Shown here piece after piece: positions 44,557 through 53,519 of a stretch of 64,000 bases of DNA; position 1 is the first letter of the stretch; each line of letters opens with the position of its first letter. Source of the DNA: Candidatus Gastranaerophilales bacterium (GTDB lineage Bacteria > Cyanobacteriota > Vampirovibrionia > Gastranaerophilales > Gastranaerophilaceae); assembly GCA_944325895.1 (NCBI GenBank), contig CALVCA010000002.1:62001-126000 (forward strand), read 5' to 3'. Both the position numbers and the translations under genes were made by a program. The notes below the pieces were generated by a model, which was given only the letters and a program-made list of their open reading frames with translations, was not told where the DNA came from and did no database searches.

Positions 44557-44571
44557 TTACATTTCGTTACG
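44557..44571 (-). promoter_or_regulatory. TGTAA-N5-CGTAA direct repeat upstream of the second repeat gene
   Basis: Plus strand TTACA (44557-44561) and TTACG (44567-44571), 10 bp apart, near end 74 bp from the ATG at 44483. The same distance and a similar intervening sequence occur before its paralogue. Confidence 0.4.
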
Positions 44572-44596
44572 TTTAATGCATAAGTACATAAATAAA

Positions 44597-44621
44597 AATG
44601 GCTCCCTTTAAGGGAGCCATT
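44597..44621 (-). terminator. rho-independent terminator of tpiA
   Basis: Stem AATGGCTCCC/GGGAGCCATT with a 5-base loop. On the minus strand it is followed by TTTTTATTT. It lies 24 bp after the tpiA stop. Confidence 0.88.
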
Positions 44622-44644
44622 CAAACTGAATAAAAATCAAATAT

Positions 44645-45439
44645 CTATACGGCAACTTTCATAGTATTTGCAATAATTTCATTAAAGCTGTCAGCTTTCA
44701 ATGAAGCACCGCCGACCAAAGCACCGTCAATATCAGACTGAGCCATCTGTTCTTCGATAGTTGAAGGTTTAACGGAACCACCGTAAAGAATTCTGATAGA
44801 ATCAGCAGCATTACTGCCTGCTACCTCTTCTACAACGCTTCTTATCATTTTAATAACTCTGTTTGCTTCAGCTGAATCGCAAGTTTTACCGGTACCGATT
44901 GCCCAAATAGGTTCATAAGCAATGACAGATTTAGCAACATCTTCTGATGATATACCCGATAATGCAGCTCTGATTTGTGATGCAATATGTTCGTCAGTCA
45001 TACCTGCTTCTCTTTGTCCTAAAGTTTCACCGCAGCATATAATCGGTATTAAACCGCCTGCTAAAATTGCTTTTGCTTTTTTGTTAATCATTTCATCAGT
45101 TTCTGAAAAATATTGTCTTCTTTCAGAATGCCCGATTATAATATAATCGCAGCCGGCATCCTTTGCCATTGCAACAGAAATTTCGCCCGTATAAGCACCT
45201 GAATTTTCCCAGTGGCAATTTTGAGCCGCAACATAAATTTTATTTCCGCCGCATCCGCAGTCACATTTAACAGAGCTTACTTCGCATAATGATGTAAATG
45301 TCGGAGCTATAACAACTGTCGGCAATTGAGGTGCCGTATAATCTTTTACAAAAGATTTTATACCTTCAAAAAGTTCTTTTGCTTCTGAACGGAGCAAATT
45401 CATTTTCCAGTTCCCTGCAATAATCGGTTTTCTTGACAT
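44645..45439 (-). CDS. tpiA: triose-phosphate isomerase
   Basis: 264 residues, slightly longer than the usual ~250 because of a Cys/Gly insertion near residue 55 (VKCDCGCGGNKIYVAAQN). Key residues: Asn/Lys in AGNWKMNL, His in IIIGHSERRQYF, and Glu in VIAYEPIWAIGTGKT. The phosphate loop RILYGGSVKPST is present. Interconverts DHAP and GAP in glycolysis. A single-gene unit with its own terminator; AAAGGAG lies upstream of the ATG. Confidence 0.98.
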   Translation of the reverse strand: MSRKPIIAGNWKMNLLRSEAKELFEGIKSFVKDYTAPQLPTVVIAPTFTSLCEVSSVKCDCGCGGNKIYVAAQNCHWENSGAYTGEISVAMAKDAGCDYIIIGHSERRQYFSETDEMINKKAKAILAGGLIPIICCGETLGQREAGMTDEHIASQIRAALSGISSEDVAKSVIAYEPIWAIGTGKTCDSAEANRVIKMIRSVVEEVAGSNAADSIRILYGGSVKPSTIEEQMAQSDIDGALVGGASLKADSFNEIIANTMKVAV

Positions 45440-45510
45440 AATTCTCTCCTTTTTAATTGATAACCTACATTTGGAATTTTACTTTAAACAAAAAAAATTA
45501 TCAATAAAAA

Positions 45511-45526
45511 ATGCCGTTTCCGGCAT
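45511..45526 (-). terminator. terminator overlapping the stop region of the Hsp20-like gene
   Basis: Stem ATGCCG/CGGCAT with a TTTC loop. On the minus strand it is followed by TTTTTTATTG. It starts one base after the stop codon of the 45527-46048 gene. Confidence 0.8.
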
Positions 45527-46048
45527 TTATTCAACAGGAATTGTGATAATATACATATCGCCTTTTCGTTTCTTTGTTAATTTTGTTAAATCAACATCAT
45601 CCCCAAACATATAGCTTTGAGTAAATTCTACTATTGATTTTCTCTCTCCAAAACCATGCATTCCCATCGCTTTTACGGTTAGAATATTACCGTCTGTTTT
45701 TACTTCAACATTTTTTTCACTGTTGTTTAACGGAACTAAGTCAACAAGAATTTTGTATTCATCATCCGTTTGTTCCAAACGTATAACATGATTTGCACGT
45801 TCCTGCAATCTTTCTGTCCCTTTAAAAGCCTTTTTGAAAGCTTTTTCCATTTGTCTGTCATGATGTTCAATTGTTCTGTCCATTCTTCTCATTTGGCTTA
45901 CAGGATCAATCATAGCCTTAAAATACCAGTCTGTTACAACATAAAATGCTAAAAATGCCCCGATTAATGCCAATAAACCGTAAAGTAAGTGCTTTAATAC
46001 CGGATGGCGATGAAAAAAACAATCATGATGGTTGTTATATTCGTCCAT
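45527..46048 (-). CDS. membrane-anchored protein with Hsp20/alpha-crystallin-like domain, 173 aa
   Basis: A His-rich N-terminus (MDEYNNHHDCFFHRHP) leads to one transmembrane helix (about 19-42, LLYGLLALIGAFLAFYVVTD). A charged helical linker (about 55-88) follows, then a ~85-residue beta domain reading like an Hsp20 fold: YKILVDLVPLNNSEKNVEVK, GNILTVKAMG, and KGDMYIITIPVE at the end. The match to the small heat-shock fold is by pattern, not search. No IxI tail is seen. It would be an unusual membrane-tethered small chaperone. Single-gene unit between two terminators or promoters. Confidence 0.65.
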   Translation of the reverse strand: MDEYNNHHDCFFHRHPVLKHLLYGLLALIGAFLAFYVVTDWYFKAMIDPVSQMRRMDRTIEHHDRQMEKAFKKAFKGTERLQERANHVIRLEQTDDEYKILVDLVPLNNSEKNVEVKTDGNILTVKAMGMHGFGERKSIVEFTQSYMFGDDVDLTKLTKKRKGDMYIITIPVE

Positions 46049-46170
46049 AATCTCTCCTTTCTTTTGCTCTAATGTTATTAAAATTTTAATATTTTGTCCA
46101 TAACCTATCCTACTTAATTCGGTTGCGGAATATAAAAAAATATGTTAAAATTTGATAAAAGGAACAAATT

Positions 46171-46359
46171 ATGGCAAAAATTCTTATAACCATGCCGGAC
46201 GATTTTTTAAATAAAGTAGACGGTCTCGCATTAACTGAACAAAAATCCCGCAGTCAATTAATAAGGGAAGCTTTAAAAACATATATGCACAGATTGAGTA
46301 AATCACAAGAAAAATCCGCCCAAAAAAATGCGGATATTCTTGAAAATCTTATCGGTTAA
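46171..46359 (+). CDS. ribbon-helix-helix (CopG/MetJ-Arc type) DNA-binding protein, 62 aa
   Basis: The beta strand ILITMPDDFLNKVDGLAL followed by the helical pair SRSQLIREALKTYMHRLSK is the classic RHH arrangement. Such small proteins repress their own operon or act as antitoxins. No toxin gene lies next to it, so it appears to be a stand-alone regulator. AAAGGAAC precedes the ATG. Its 3' end overlaps the convergent regulator gene by 11 bp. Confidence 0.85.
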   Translation: MAKILITMPDDFLNKVDGLALTEQKSRSQLIREALKTYMHRLSKSQEKSAQKNADILENLIG

Positions 46360-47614
46360 ACTCGTTTATAAATGTTTCAACCCATTTAAGCAAACTTGAT
46401 AATTCATACGGTTTCGGCAAATATAAATCAACACCTGTACTTAATATTTCTTCTTTGTCATGAAAAATTGATGTTACTATAAATTTAGTTTCGCTATACT
46501 TTTGTTTAAGCGTACAGATATGATCTTTATTAATACTGTCTTCTCCGGTATCCAATATTATTACTGCAGGAATATCGTCCCCTTCAATAATCTCAAAACC
46601 TTGAAGCTGCAATATCGTTTTAAGTAAAAGATACATAGATTCATCAGGTTCAATTATAGATATTTTGTTATTAAAACTTTTTTCAAATACACTGTTTTCA
46701 GCCGAAATTTTTGGTCTGTCTATTAAATAATTTGATTTTAAAGGATTATGTGCCATACTTTTGGTCTGAATAAGTTCATTCATTAAATGTTTTACATCAC
46801 TAAAATTACTGAACCCGCTTGTGACTATCCCTATTGAAATATGCATAAAATCACATCTTCTGCCTGCATATTCATCACCTCGCATCATGACATATCCCCG
46901 TTTTAAATCTTGATTTGAATAAAATTTGGGAGCTACAGATTCAAAAGCAAATATCAAATAATTCGCAATTTTTTCAGCTTTATAAATGTCTGTTATAACA
47001 AGAAATTCTGATTCTGAAATTACACCTAAATATTCATTATGCCCTAATGCAGATTGAATAATTGCAGAAAAAGTTTGAAGCAGTTTATCTGATGCAAGCT
47101 CTGTATATGTCTTTTTATAATTAGAAAAATTATCAATAGTTATAAACATTGCTGCCCAATCCGAATTTGTTTTCATAACCCTTTTTAGGGCACGTATTGA
47201 ATAATTTAAATTTGGTAAATGACACTTGAAATCTAAATTACTTTCATATTCACGTCTGATATGAGCTTTTATCCGCACTGCAAATTCGTCCGAATTTACA
47301 GGTTCCCCTATAAAATCATCAGCACCGTTTTCTAACACTTTTAATCTGTCGTCAATTTCTGAAGATTTTGAAACCGCAATAATCACAGGACGCATATTAT
47401 ATGTCAATGCACGAATTTTTTTACAAAATTCCGATAAATCTTCATCAATACTATCTGAAACAATAATTACATCAGGTTCAGTATCTTGAATGGTCTTCAT
47501 CGCAGAAATTAAATTTTTTGCAACAATCACATTATTACCTTCAAAAGAAAGTAATTTTTTATATTTTGTAGAAAGCTCACGTCTTTTGTCTATCAATAAT
47601 GTTACTGATTGCAT
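46349..47614 (-). CDS. REC - degenerate GGDEF - REC signalling protein, 421 aa
   Basis: The first receiver domain (about 1-120) has Asp in VIIVSDSIDED and the switch region NGADDFIGEPV. The centre (about 130-300) has the length and pattern of a GGDEF domain, but the signature position reads SESEF, so diguanylate cyclase activity is unlikely. A second receiver-like domain (about 310-421) ends LYLPKPYELSSLLKWV. It overlaps the upstream kinase gene by 13 nt, so the kinase is the probable partner. The output is unclear: no DNA-binding domain. Confidence 0.8.
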   Translation of the reverse strand: MQSVTLLIDKRRELSTKYKKLLSFEGNNVIVAKNLISAMKTIQDTEPDVIIVSDSIDEDLSEFCKKIRALTYNMRPVIIAVSKSSEIDDRLKVLENGADDFIGEPVNSDEFAVRIKAHIRREYESNLDFKCHLPNLNYSIRALKRVMKTNSDWAAMFITIDNFSNYKKTYTELASDKLLQTFSAIIQSALGHNEYLGVISESEFLVITDIYKAEKIANYLIFAFESVAPKFYSNQDLKRGYVMMRGDEYAGRRCDFMHISIGIVTSGFSNFSDVKHLMNELIQTKSMAHNPLKSNYLIDRPKISAENSVFEKSFNNKISIIEPDESMYLLLKTILQLQGFEIIEGDDIPAVIILDTGEDSINKDHICTLKQKYSETKFIVTSIFHDKEEILSTGVDLYLPKPYELSSLLKWVETFINEFNR

Positions 47615-48315
47615 CTTACCCTCGCCTGTTCTTCTACATTTCTTATCGGAAGCAAAACTTCAAAAGTTGTTTGTCCGCCTCCCGATAATACAGAAATTCT
47701 GCCGCCCATCCTGTCTACAAGATTTTTGGTAATATATAATCCCAAACCGCTGCCTTGAACCTTCCGTGTTAAAGGATTATCAATTCGTGAAAACTTTGTA
47801 AATATCTTATTATAATTTTCCGGCAATATACCGATACCTCTGTCCGTAACTTTAATAGAAACAAACTCTCCTGCAGGTACAATATCTATATCTATTAAAG
47901 TATTATCATCCGAATATTTGGCAGCATTTTCTATCAAATTTGTCATAATCTGCTGCAATTTATCTTTATCTGTAATTATATCAGGTACATTCCTGCTGCA
48001 ATTTAAAATAAAACTATGATTTTGATATGCATTTTTTATAATAGCTATAACCGGTTCTATCGCCTGTCTTAAATTTGTCTGAACATATACAAATTTATTA
48101 TTCTCTGATTGCAATTTGCTGACGGAAAGCATGTTCTCAACTAATCCTATAAGCCTGTTTGATTGATCTTCTATTATTTTCAAAAATTTTTTTTTGCTAT
48201 CATCGTCAAGCATATCCCAAGAATTAAGCATGGTTTGAGCAAAACCTCTGATAGACGTCAAAGGTGTACGAAGTTCATGGCTTACCGTTGATATAAAATC
48301 TTCATAATTTTCCAT
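47602..48315 (-). CDS. sensor histidine kinase without sensor domain, 237 aa
   Basis: HisKA dimerisation domain with the phosphorylated His in STVSHELRTPLTSIRGFAQ (about residue 13), then a HATPase with N-box MTNLIENAAKYSDDNTL, G1 VTDRGIGILPE and G2 GSGLGLYITKNLVDRMGG. There is no membrane span or N-terminal input domain, so it is cytoplasmic and may depend on another protein for its signal. Followed in the same operon by the REC-GGDEF-like-REC protein, and 36 bp downstream of prs. Confidence 0.9.
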   Translation of the reverse strand: MENYEDFISTVSHELRTPLTSIRGFAQTMLNSWDMLDDDSKKKFLKIIEDQSNRLIGLVENMLSVSKLQSENNKFVYVQTNLRQAIEPVIAIIKNAYQNHSFILNCSRNVPDIITDKDKLQQIMTNLIENAAKYSDDNTLIDIDIVPAGEFVSIKVTDRGIGILPENYNKIFTKFSRIDNPLTRKVQGSGLGLYITKNLVDRMGGRISVLSGGGQTTFEVLLPIRNVEEQARVRCNQ

Positions 48316-48351
48316 ATTTTAATTATAACAAATTCTTAAAAAATTTAAAGA

Positions 48352-49365
48352 TTATGAAACTTGAATATCTTTTTCAAATCCGAATAAAGAACTTACGGAT
48401 TCATCGTCATGGATTCTTGAAATTGCCTGTCCTAAAAGCGGAGCTACAGAAAGCTGTTTTATATTAGGAGGCATTTTAGACATATCTAACGGAATTGTAT
48501 TAGTGACAACACATTCCTTAATCGGAGCATTAGCAAGTCTTTCAACCGCAGGTCCTGAAAATACCGGATGGGCAGCACATACATATACATCTTTTGCACC
48601 TTCTTTTACCAAAAGTTTTGATGCTTCGCAGATTGTACCGGCAGTATCTATCATATCGTCAAACATTACACATACTTTGCCTTTTACATCACCTATAACA
48701 TGAGATGCTATAGCTTCATTGTGTTTATCACGACGTTTATCAATTATAGCCAAAGAACAGCCCACTTGTTTTGCAAAATGCCTTGTCCTTTGAACACCGC
48801 CTGTATCAGGGCTTACTGCAACCATATCATCAGGATCTATATTTAAACTTTTTATATAATTTACCAAAATAGGTGTTGCGAAAATGTGATCCACAAGAAT
48901 ATTAAAAAATCCCTGAATTTGCCCGGTGTGCAAATCCATTGCCAATACTCTTGTTGCTCCGGCTGTTGTCAACAAATCTGCAACAAGTTTTGCAGTAATT
49001 GCTTCTCTTCCGGAAGTTTTTCTGTCTTGACGTGCATATCCGTAATACGGTATAACCGCCGTAATTGTCTTTGCACTCGCTCTTTTAAATGCGTCAATGA
49101 TTATTAATAATTCCATCAAATTTTCATTAACCGGATTACATAACGGCTGAATAATAAAAACATCATCTCCACGGACGCTTTCTTGCACCTGTACATAAAT
49201 TTCACCGTCTGCGAAATTTTTAATAACCATAGGTCCTATTGAAGTTCCTAAATAATCAGCTATTTCCTGAGCAAGTTTCGTATTGGAACGTCCCGCAAAA
49301 AGTTTAATATCATGAGTAGGGTTTATAGCACGCTCCAAATTCGGAAATGTCATTTCTAAAACCAT
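48352..49365 (-). CDS. prs: ribose-phosphate pyrophosphokinase
   Basis: 337 residues. Makes PRPP from ribose-5-P and ATP for nucleotide, His and Trp synthesis. Blocks: LFAGRSNTKLAQEIADYLG, DGEIYVQVQESVRGDDVFII, YYGYARQDRKTSGREAITAK, DLHTGQIQGFF, and the PRPP loop MFDDMIDTAGTICEA. AAAGGA upstream of the ATG at 49365. Lies upstream of the histidine kinase gene and may share its transcript. Confidence 0.97.
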   Translation of the reverse strand: MVLEMTFPNLERAINPTHDIKLFAGRSNTKLAQEIADYLGTSIGPMVIKNFADGEIYVQVQESVRGDDVFIIQPLCNPVNENLMELLIIIDAFKRASAKTITAVIPYYGYARQDRKTSGREAITAKLVADLLTTAGATRVLAMDLHTGQIQGFFNILVDHIFATPILVNYIKSLNIDPDDMVAVSPDTGGVQRTRHFAKQVGCSLAIIDKRRDKHNEAIASHVIGDVKGKVCVMFDDMIDTAGTICEASKLLVKEGAKDVYVCAAHPVFSGPAVERLANAPIKECVVTNTIPLDMSKMPPNIKQLSVAPLLGQAISRIHDDESVSSLFGFEKDIQVS

Positions 49366-49469
49366 TATTCTTAATCCTTTCTGTTATGCATGTTTATTAT
49401 AAAACTTAGCACGTTTATCTACAAGTTTATTTTAAGTAATATTACCAAAAACCGTAAAAATATATTTTG

Positions 49470-50201
49470 CTATTTATCAATCCAATTTGCACAAATCATA
49501 CATAAATCTTCCCCATTATCAGCGTTTTTCAGTACATGGTTTGTAATATTCTCCTCAACCCGGATTTGTGAAAGGACTTTATTTCCATACTTTATTTCTT
49601 TTTTAAAAACTATATCCAAACTTTTTAACTTTTTTAAATGTCTAAATTCAAAATCTAAAGGTTCAAATGCCCATATCAAATAATTTGCGTTATTTACATG
49701 TTTATTAACGTCAATATCATCATATCTTATCTCAAATACTTTTTCTCTATCAACTTTTTCTAAAGGTCTAACTTTACCATAAGTTAAATCTTGTTCACGC
49801 TTTTCAAACCTTGGCATATTAGAATTAAACTCCAAAGCTTCCGAAACAGGTACAATATTTTTTGTATCCAAATCAACTAAAGACCAGGTGCTTGCCGCAC
49901 GCCCAAGCAAGTATTCTCCGTTATAAAAAGCAAAATCACGATAAGCAAAAAGTTTATTATAACCCCTTGGTTCGGTAAAAATTTTCAACTCGTATAAACC
50001 TGACGGATAATCTTCAAATTCAATTCTGTATTTTAAAAGAAACCATGCCAAATTTTTCTTTATAATATAAGAATATCCAAAACCTAATTGTTCCGCATTA
50101 TCACTTGCCAAATCCTGCATAAATTGCAGCAAAAAAGAAGGTTTTAATACCAAATCCAAATCCATTTCAGAATATCTTATTTTAACAATTTCACTAAACA
50201 C
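49470..50201 (-). CDS. acyl-ACP thioesterase (FatA/FatB family)
   Basis: 243 residues, two hot-dog domains. The N-terminal domain has IRYSEMDLDLVLKPSFLLQF and a helix QDLASDNAEQLG. The C-terminal domain has YDDIDVNKHVNNANYLIWAF, the conserved Asp/Asn/His region of bacterial acyl-ACP thioesterases. Releases fatty acids from acyl carrier protein. It shares one base with the upstream acetyltransferase gene (TAATG), so it is part of a pentapeptide-GNAT-thioesterase unit with no evident pathway. Confidence 0.85.
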   Translation of the reverse strand: MFSEIVKIRYSEMDLDLVLKPSFLLQFMQDLASDNAEQLGFGYSYIIKKNLAWFLLKYRIEFEDYPSGLYELKIFTEPRGYNKLFAYRDFAFYNGEYLLGRAASTWSLVDLDTKNIVPVSEALEFNSNMPRFEKREQDLTYGKVRPLEKVDREKVFEIRYDDIDVNKHVNNANYLIWAFEPLDFEFRHLKKLKSLDIVFKKEIKYGNKVLSQIRVEENITNHVLKNADNGEDLCMICANWIDK

Positions 50202-50695
50202 TATCTATACTCCATTATATAATCATCCATTACAAAACCTTTACCTATATCAGTTACAACAGACTCAATTATCCTAAAACCCCATTTAATATATGCATTA
50301 ATTGAATTTTTATTATATTTATTCACTGTCAAACGTATTTTATTGTATTTATTTTTAGATGCAATTTTCTTAATTTCATCAAATGCTCTTGTCCCTATCC
50401 CATTATATCTAAAATCTTTTTTTATATAAATTTTAGATAAAAAAAGATAATCTTTTTTACAAGATATACCAAAATATCCAATATTTTGACCGTCAAATTT
50501 TATGAAATAATATGTATAATTTTCATAGTCAATTTGGTCTTTTATAGCACTTTCTGATTGAAATTTCTCAAGCATATAATCAATTTGTTCAGAAGATAAA
50601 AGATTAACCCAATATTCATGCCAAATATCATAAGCCAATTCAGCAAGCAAATTTATTTCAGAATTACTGACAATTTCAAACATATTAATAATCAC
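50201..50695 (-). CDS. GNAT-family N-acetyltransferase
   Basis: 164 residues. The acetyl-CoA binding motif A is LSKIYIKKDFRYNGIGTRAF (Arg/Gln-x-x-Gly-x-Gly/Ala type), followed by NKIRLTVNKYNKNSINAYIK and a late WGFRIIESV. The substrate is not predictable. In-frame starts at 50695 and 50683 (MFEIVSNSEI) are both possible. Overlaps the pentapeptide gene by 11 nt and is coupled to the thioesterase. Confidence 0.85.
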   Translation of the reverse strand: MIINMFEIVSNSEINLLAELAYDIWHEYWVNLLSSEQIDYMLEKFQSESAIKDQIDYENYTYYFIKFDGQNIGYFGISCKKDYLFLSKIYIKKDFRYNGIGTRAFDEIKKIASKNKYNKIRLTVNKYNKNSINAYIKWGFRIIESVVTDIGKGFVMDDYIMEYR

Positions 50696-51215
50696 TTACT
50701 TGCGTATCTTCATCATCTCTTAACATAGATAAATCAGCACTGCAATTAGGATTAAAATCTTCCGGTAAATATTCACTGTCCGGCCATACAGTATCTTCAT
50801 CATAACGTGATGCATGCAAATTATACGAAGTTGTCAAATCAGAATTACTCAAATCCGTTTCTGAAAATATACAACCGGCTAAATCACAATCAGTAAAATT
50901 GCAATAAGTCATTATCGCATAACTGCAATCTGCACCTGTTAAAGAACTTTCGGTAAAATCACAGTCCAAAACCTGTGCTCTTGTAAAATCTACCGACATT
51001 AAATCAGCATTAGTAAAATTAACAAATGATAAATTACAGTCTGCAAATGAACTTGAATTCAAATCTACACCGGTAAAATCTATATCACGTAAAGTTAATC
51101 CTGAAAAATCAACTTCACTCAAATCAACATCCTCTTGCTCATATTTCCATTCATTAAATTTTTCGGGGTTTTTTCTTAATAATTCTACAAGTTCTTCCTT
51201 TGTATAATCTATCAT
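50685..51215 (-). CDS. pentapeptide repeat protein, 176 aa
   Basis: About residues 30-130 are tandem five-residue repeats of the A(D/N)LXX type: VDFSGLTLRDIDFTGVDL, SFADCNLSFVNFTNADLMSV and CNFTDCDLAGCIFSETDL, predicting a right-handed quadrilateral beta-helix. The N-terminus DYTKEELVELLRKNPEKFNE is a short helical cap, and the C-terminus is acidic. Such proteins are binding scaffolds; a DNA-mimic or gyrase-protecting role exists in some but cannot be claimed here. Ribosome site AGGAG before ATG 51215. Confidence 0.9.
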   Translation of the reverse strand: MIDYTKEELVELLRKNPEKFNEWKYEQEDVDLSEVDFSGLTLRDIDFTGVDLNSSSFADCNLSFVNFTNADLMSVDFTRAQVLDCDFTESSLTGADCSYAIMTYCNFTDCDLAGCIFSETDLSNSDLTTSYNLHASRYDEDTVWPDSEYLPEDFNPNCSADLSMLRDDEDTQVSDY

Positions 51216-51348
51216 TTTTTTCTCCTATAATTCATTATTCTATATATCAAATCCAGTTTCTTAAAGATACTATAATATATTTCAAGGGTTAAACAACTCT
51301 TTACGATATTCATTATAACAAGAATATCTTTTGTTGCAACAATTTTAG

Positions 51349-51990
51349 TTAAACAATTTTATTTTTCAAAGCCTTTAAAGCTGCTTGTAATCTGTCGTCA
51401 ACTTCAAGTTTTTGCAAAATATTTGCCACATGAGCTTTTGTAGTATTAATACTTATAACAAGTATTTGAGCTATTTCCATATTGCTGTAACCTTCGGTCA
51501 TCAGCTTAAGGATTTGAGCTTCACGAGCAGTCAAATCATAATCTTTGTAATTATTATTTGTATCTGAACCGGAAAAATTAGCACTTGCCTTCAGAACAAT
51601 ATGAGCGATGCTCGGATCAAACCAAGCTGCTCCGTCAGCCACTGATTGAACAACTTGAACAAGTCTTTGAGGATTAATTTCTTTTGAGCAATAAGCATTT
51701 GCTCCCGCTTTTAAACTGTTTAATACCTCTTTTTCATCGTTGTGAGATGTCAACATAATGACTTTAACATCTTTATTTGATTGACGAATTTGCTTGGTTG
51801 CGTCAATACCGTTCATTTTCGGTAAACCCAAATCCATAATTATAACATCTATATGGTTATTATTAAAAATCTCTATTGCACTTTCGGCCGAATCAGCCTC
51901 AAAAATCTCGTCAATATAGTCAACACCTTCAAATGTTGTTTTTAAACCGAATCTTGTTAATTCATGGTCTTCCACTATAAGTATATTCAT
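51349..51990 (-). CDS. NarL/LuxR-family response regulator
   Basis: 213 residues. The receiver domain has the acidic pair in ILIVEDHELTRFGL, phospho-acceptor Asp in VIIMDLGLPKMNG (about 53), Thr/Ser in VIMLTSHND and Lys in NAYCSKEIN. The LuxR HTH has LTAREAQILKLMTEGYSNMEI and INTTKAHVANILQKL. It is the last gene of an HD-GYP, TPR, regulator operon, with a 4-nt ATGA overlap to the TPR gene. The cognate kinase is not in the operon; the orphan kinase at 47602 is of a different output pair. Confidence 0.95.
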   Translation of the reverse strand: MNILIVEDHELTRFGLKTTFEGVDYIDEIFEADSAESAIEIFNNNHIDVIIMDLGLPKMNGIDATKQIRQSNKDVKVIMLTSHNDEKEVLNSLKAGANAYCSKEINPQRLVQVVQSVADGAAWFDPSIAHIVLKASANFSGSDTNNNYKDYDLTAREAQILKLMTEGYSNMEIAQILVISINTTKAHVANILQKLEVDDRLQAALKALKNKIV

Positions 51991-53519
51991 ATGCTCAATT
52001 CCTCTTTTGCCGGTACATAATTCGGATTTAATTTCAGGCTTTTTCTAAAACTTCTTTTGGCATCACCGGTTAAACCTTTATTTTTATAAACCAGCCCTTG
52101 ATAATAATAATATCTAAAGTCATTTTCGTCAATATATTTTGCAATTGCAAGATATTTTGAAGCTGTGTCAAGTTTGTTGTTATCAATTTCGGTTCTTGCT
52201 AAATCTATCCAACCGTCTTTAAAATCAAGATTAATCGCTACAGATTTTTTCAAATAAGGAACCTCACGGCTTTTATCAAGCAATGCCATATTATAATAAG
52301 AAATATAAGAATCTGAATTGTATTTTAATATCTTTGCAAAAATTTCCGTGGCTTTTTTAACATTACCAGTTTTTAAATATGCAGATGCTGCTTTTTCATC
52401 GGATATAAAAGATTCATCAGCAGACGCATCTTCATAATATTTTATTGCTTCTTCATAATTTTCATTTTTATATGCCAAATCTCCCAACACCAAAAGAGCA
52501 ATTTGATTTGATTTATCAAGCTTATGTGCTTTTAAAGCGTTATCCTGTGCTTTTTCATATTCTTTTAAATCAAAATAAACACGTGACAAAAGTGCATAAA
52601 TATTTTTGTTATTGCTTTTTTTGGTGTTAAAAGCTGTTTGAAGCGTCCTCATTGCTTTATTTAGTTCATTTTCATAATAATAGTAATATGCCAAATGATA
52701 TTTTTTCTCAAACTCATTTTTCTTTGTTTTATATAAAATATATTGTTCAATTGAATTTATTTTTTTATTAAATTCAGTTGTTAAAAAATCTTGCGATTTA
52801 ATCTCATTAACAATTTTGACAGCATTTTGAGGTTTAGAAGTTTGAGATAAAATTTCAGCTTTTAATTTTTTATAGTTAACATTTTTCGGATTTTTAGAAA
52901 CCGCTATATTAATATATTTTTCAGCCTCAGCAATATTATTTGATTTATAATATCCAAGTGCTGTCAAATAATTTGCATAATCATACTTATTCAATAATGC
53001 AGTATTTTTAATCAACTCAGCTGTCACTTCCTGACTTTGTTGATTATAAACAATATTAGAAAACATTTCAGCTAAATATATCTCATCTTCTCTGGATAAT
53101 TTTACAGCCGGAAAATAAAATCTTTTGACATCTTCTGTCTGCATATATGCGATATCGTCATCTAAAACTTTCGACATAGCAAGCTCCGACAGCCGGAACA
53201 AACCTAATTCAGCCATTTTACCGGACATTTCTAAATAAACATAATCTGATGGCGAGATATTTTCTATTAAAACTTCAAAATCCATATATGAAGATCGCAC
53301 ATTACTTTGAATAAATCTATTTAAAGCTATGGCATACTGATTATGAATATCATTTTTTGTTAAAGTAACCTTTTTAGGAACGGATATTGATTCTTTAACC
53401 ACAGGCAACGGCACATCCAAAGGGTTTGCAGGTTTAATAAGGTCGTTAATATTCACGGCAAAAGCATTTTCTGCCATCAAAAATCCTATTAAACTCAACA
53501 CCAATTTTTTCTTCATCAA
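51987..53519 (-). CDS. secreted TPR-repeat protein, 510 aa
   Basis: Signal peptide (about 1-21, LVLSLIGFLMAENAFA), then a Pro-rich linker (PANPLDVPLPVVKESI) and, from about residue 160 on, at least eight tetratricopeptide helices such as ALLSRVYFDLKEYEKAQDNA, LVLGDLAYKNENYEEAIKYY and YYQGLVYKNKGLTGDAKRSF. It is likely periplasmic or outer-membrane-attached and binds protein partners. It sits between the HD-GYP gene and the response regulator with 4-nt overlaps on both sides, so the three are made together. Confidence 0.85.
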   Translation of the reverse strand: MMKKKLVLSLIGFLMAENAFAVNINDLIKPANPLDVPLPVVKESISVPKKVTLTKNDIHNQYAIALNRFIQSNVRSSYMDFEVLIENISPSDYVYLEMSGKMAELGLFRLSELAMSKVLDDDIAYMQTEDVKRFYFPAVKLSREDEIYLAEMFSNIVYNQQSQEVTAELIKNTALLNKYDYANYLTALGYYKSNNIAEAEKYINIAVSKNPKNVNYKKLKAEILSQTSKPQNAVKIVNEIKSQDFLTTEFNKKINSIEQYILYKTKKNEFEKKYHLAYYYYYENELNKAMRTLQTAFNTKKSNNKNIYALLSRVYFDLKEYEKAQDNALKAHKLDKSNQIALLVLGDLAYKNENYEEAIKYYEDASADESFISDEKAASAYLKTGNVKKATEIFAKILKYNSDSYISYYNMALLDKSREVPYLKKSVAINLDFKDGWIDLARTEIDNNKLDTASKYLAIAKYIDENDFRYYYYQGLVYKNKGLTGDAKRSFRKSLKLNPNYVPAKEELSI

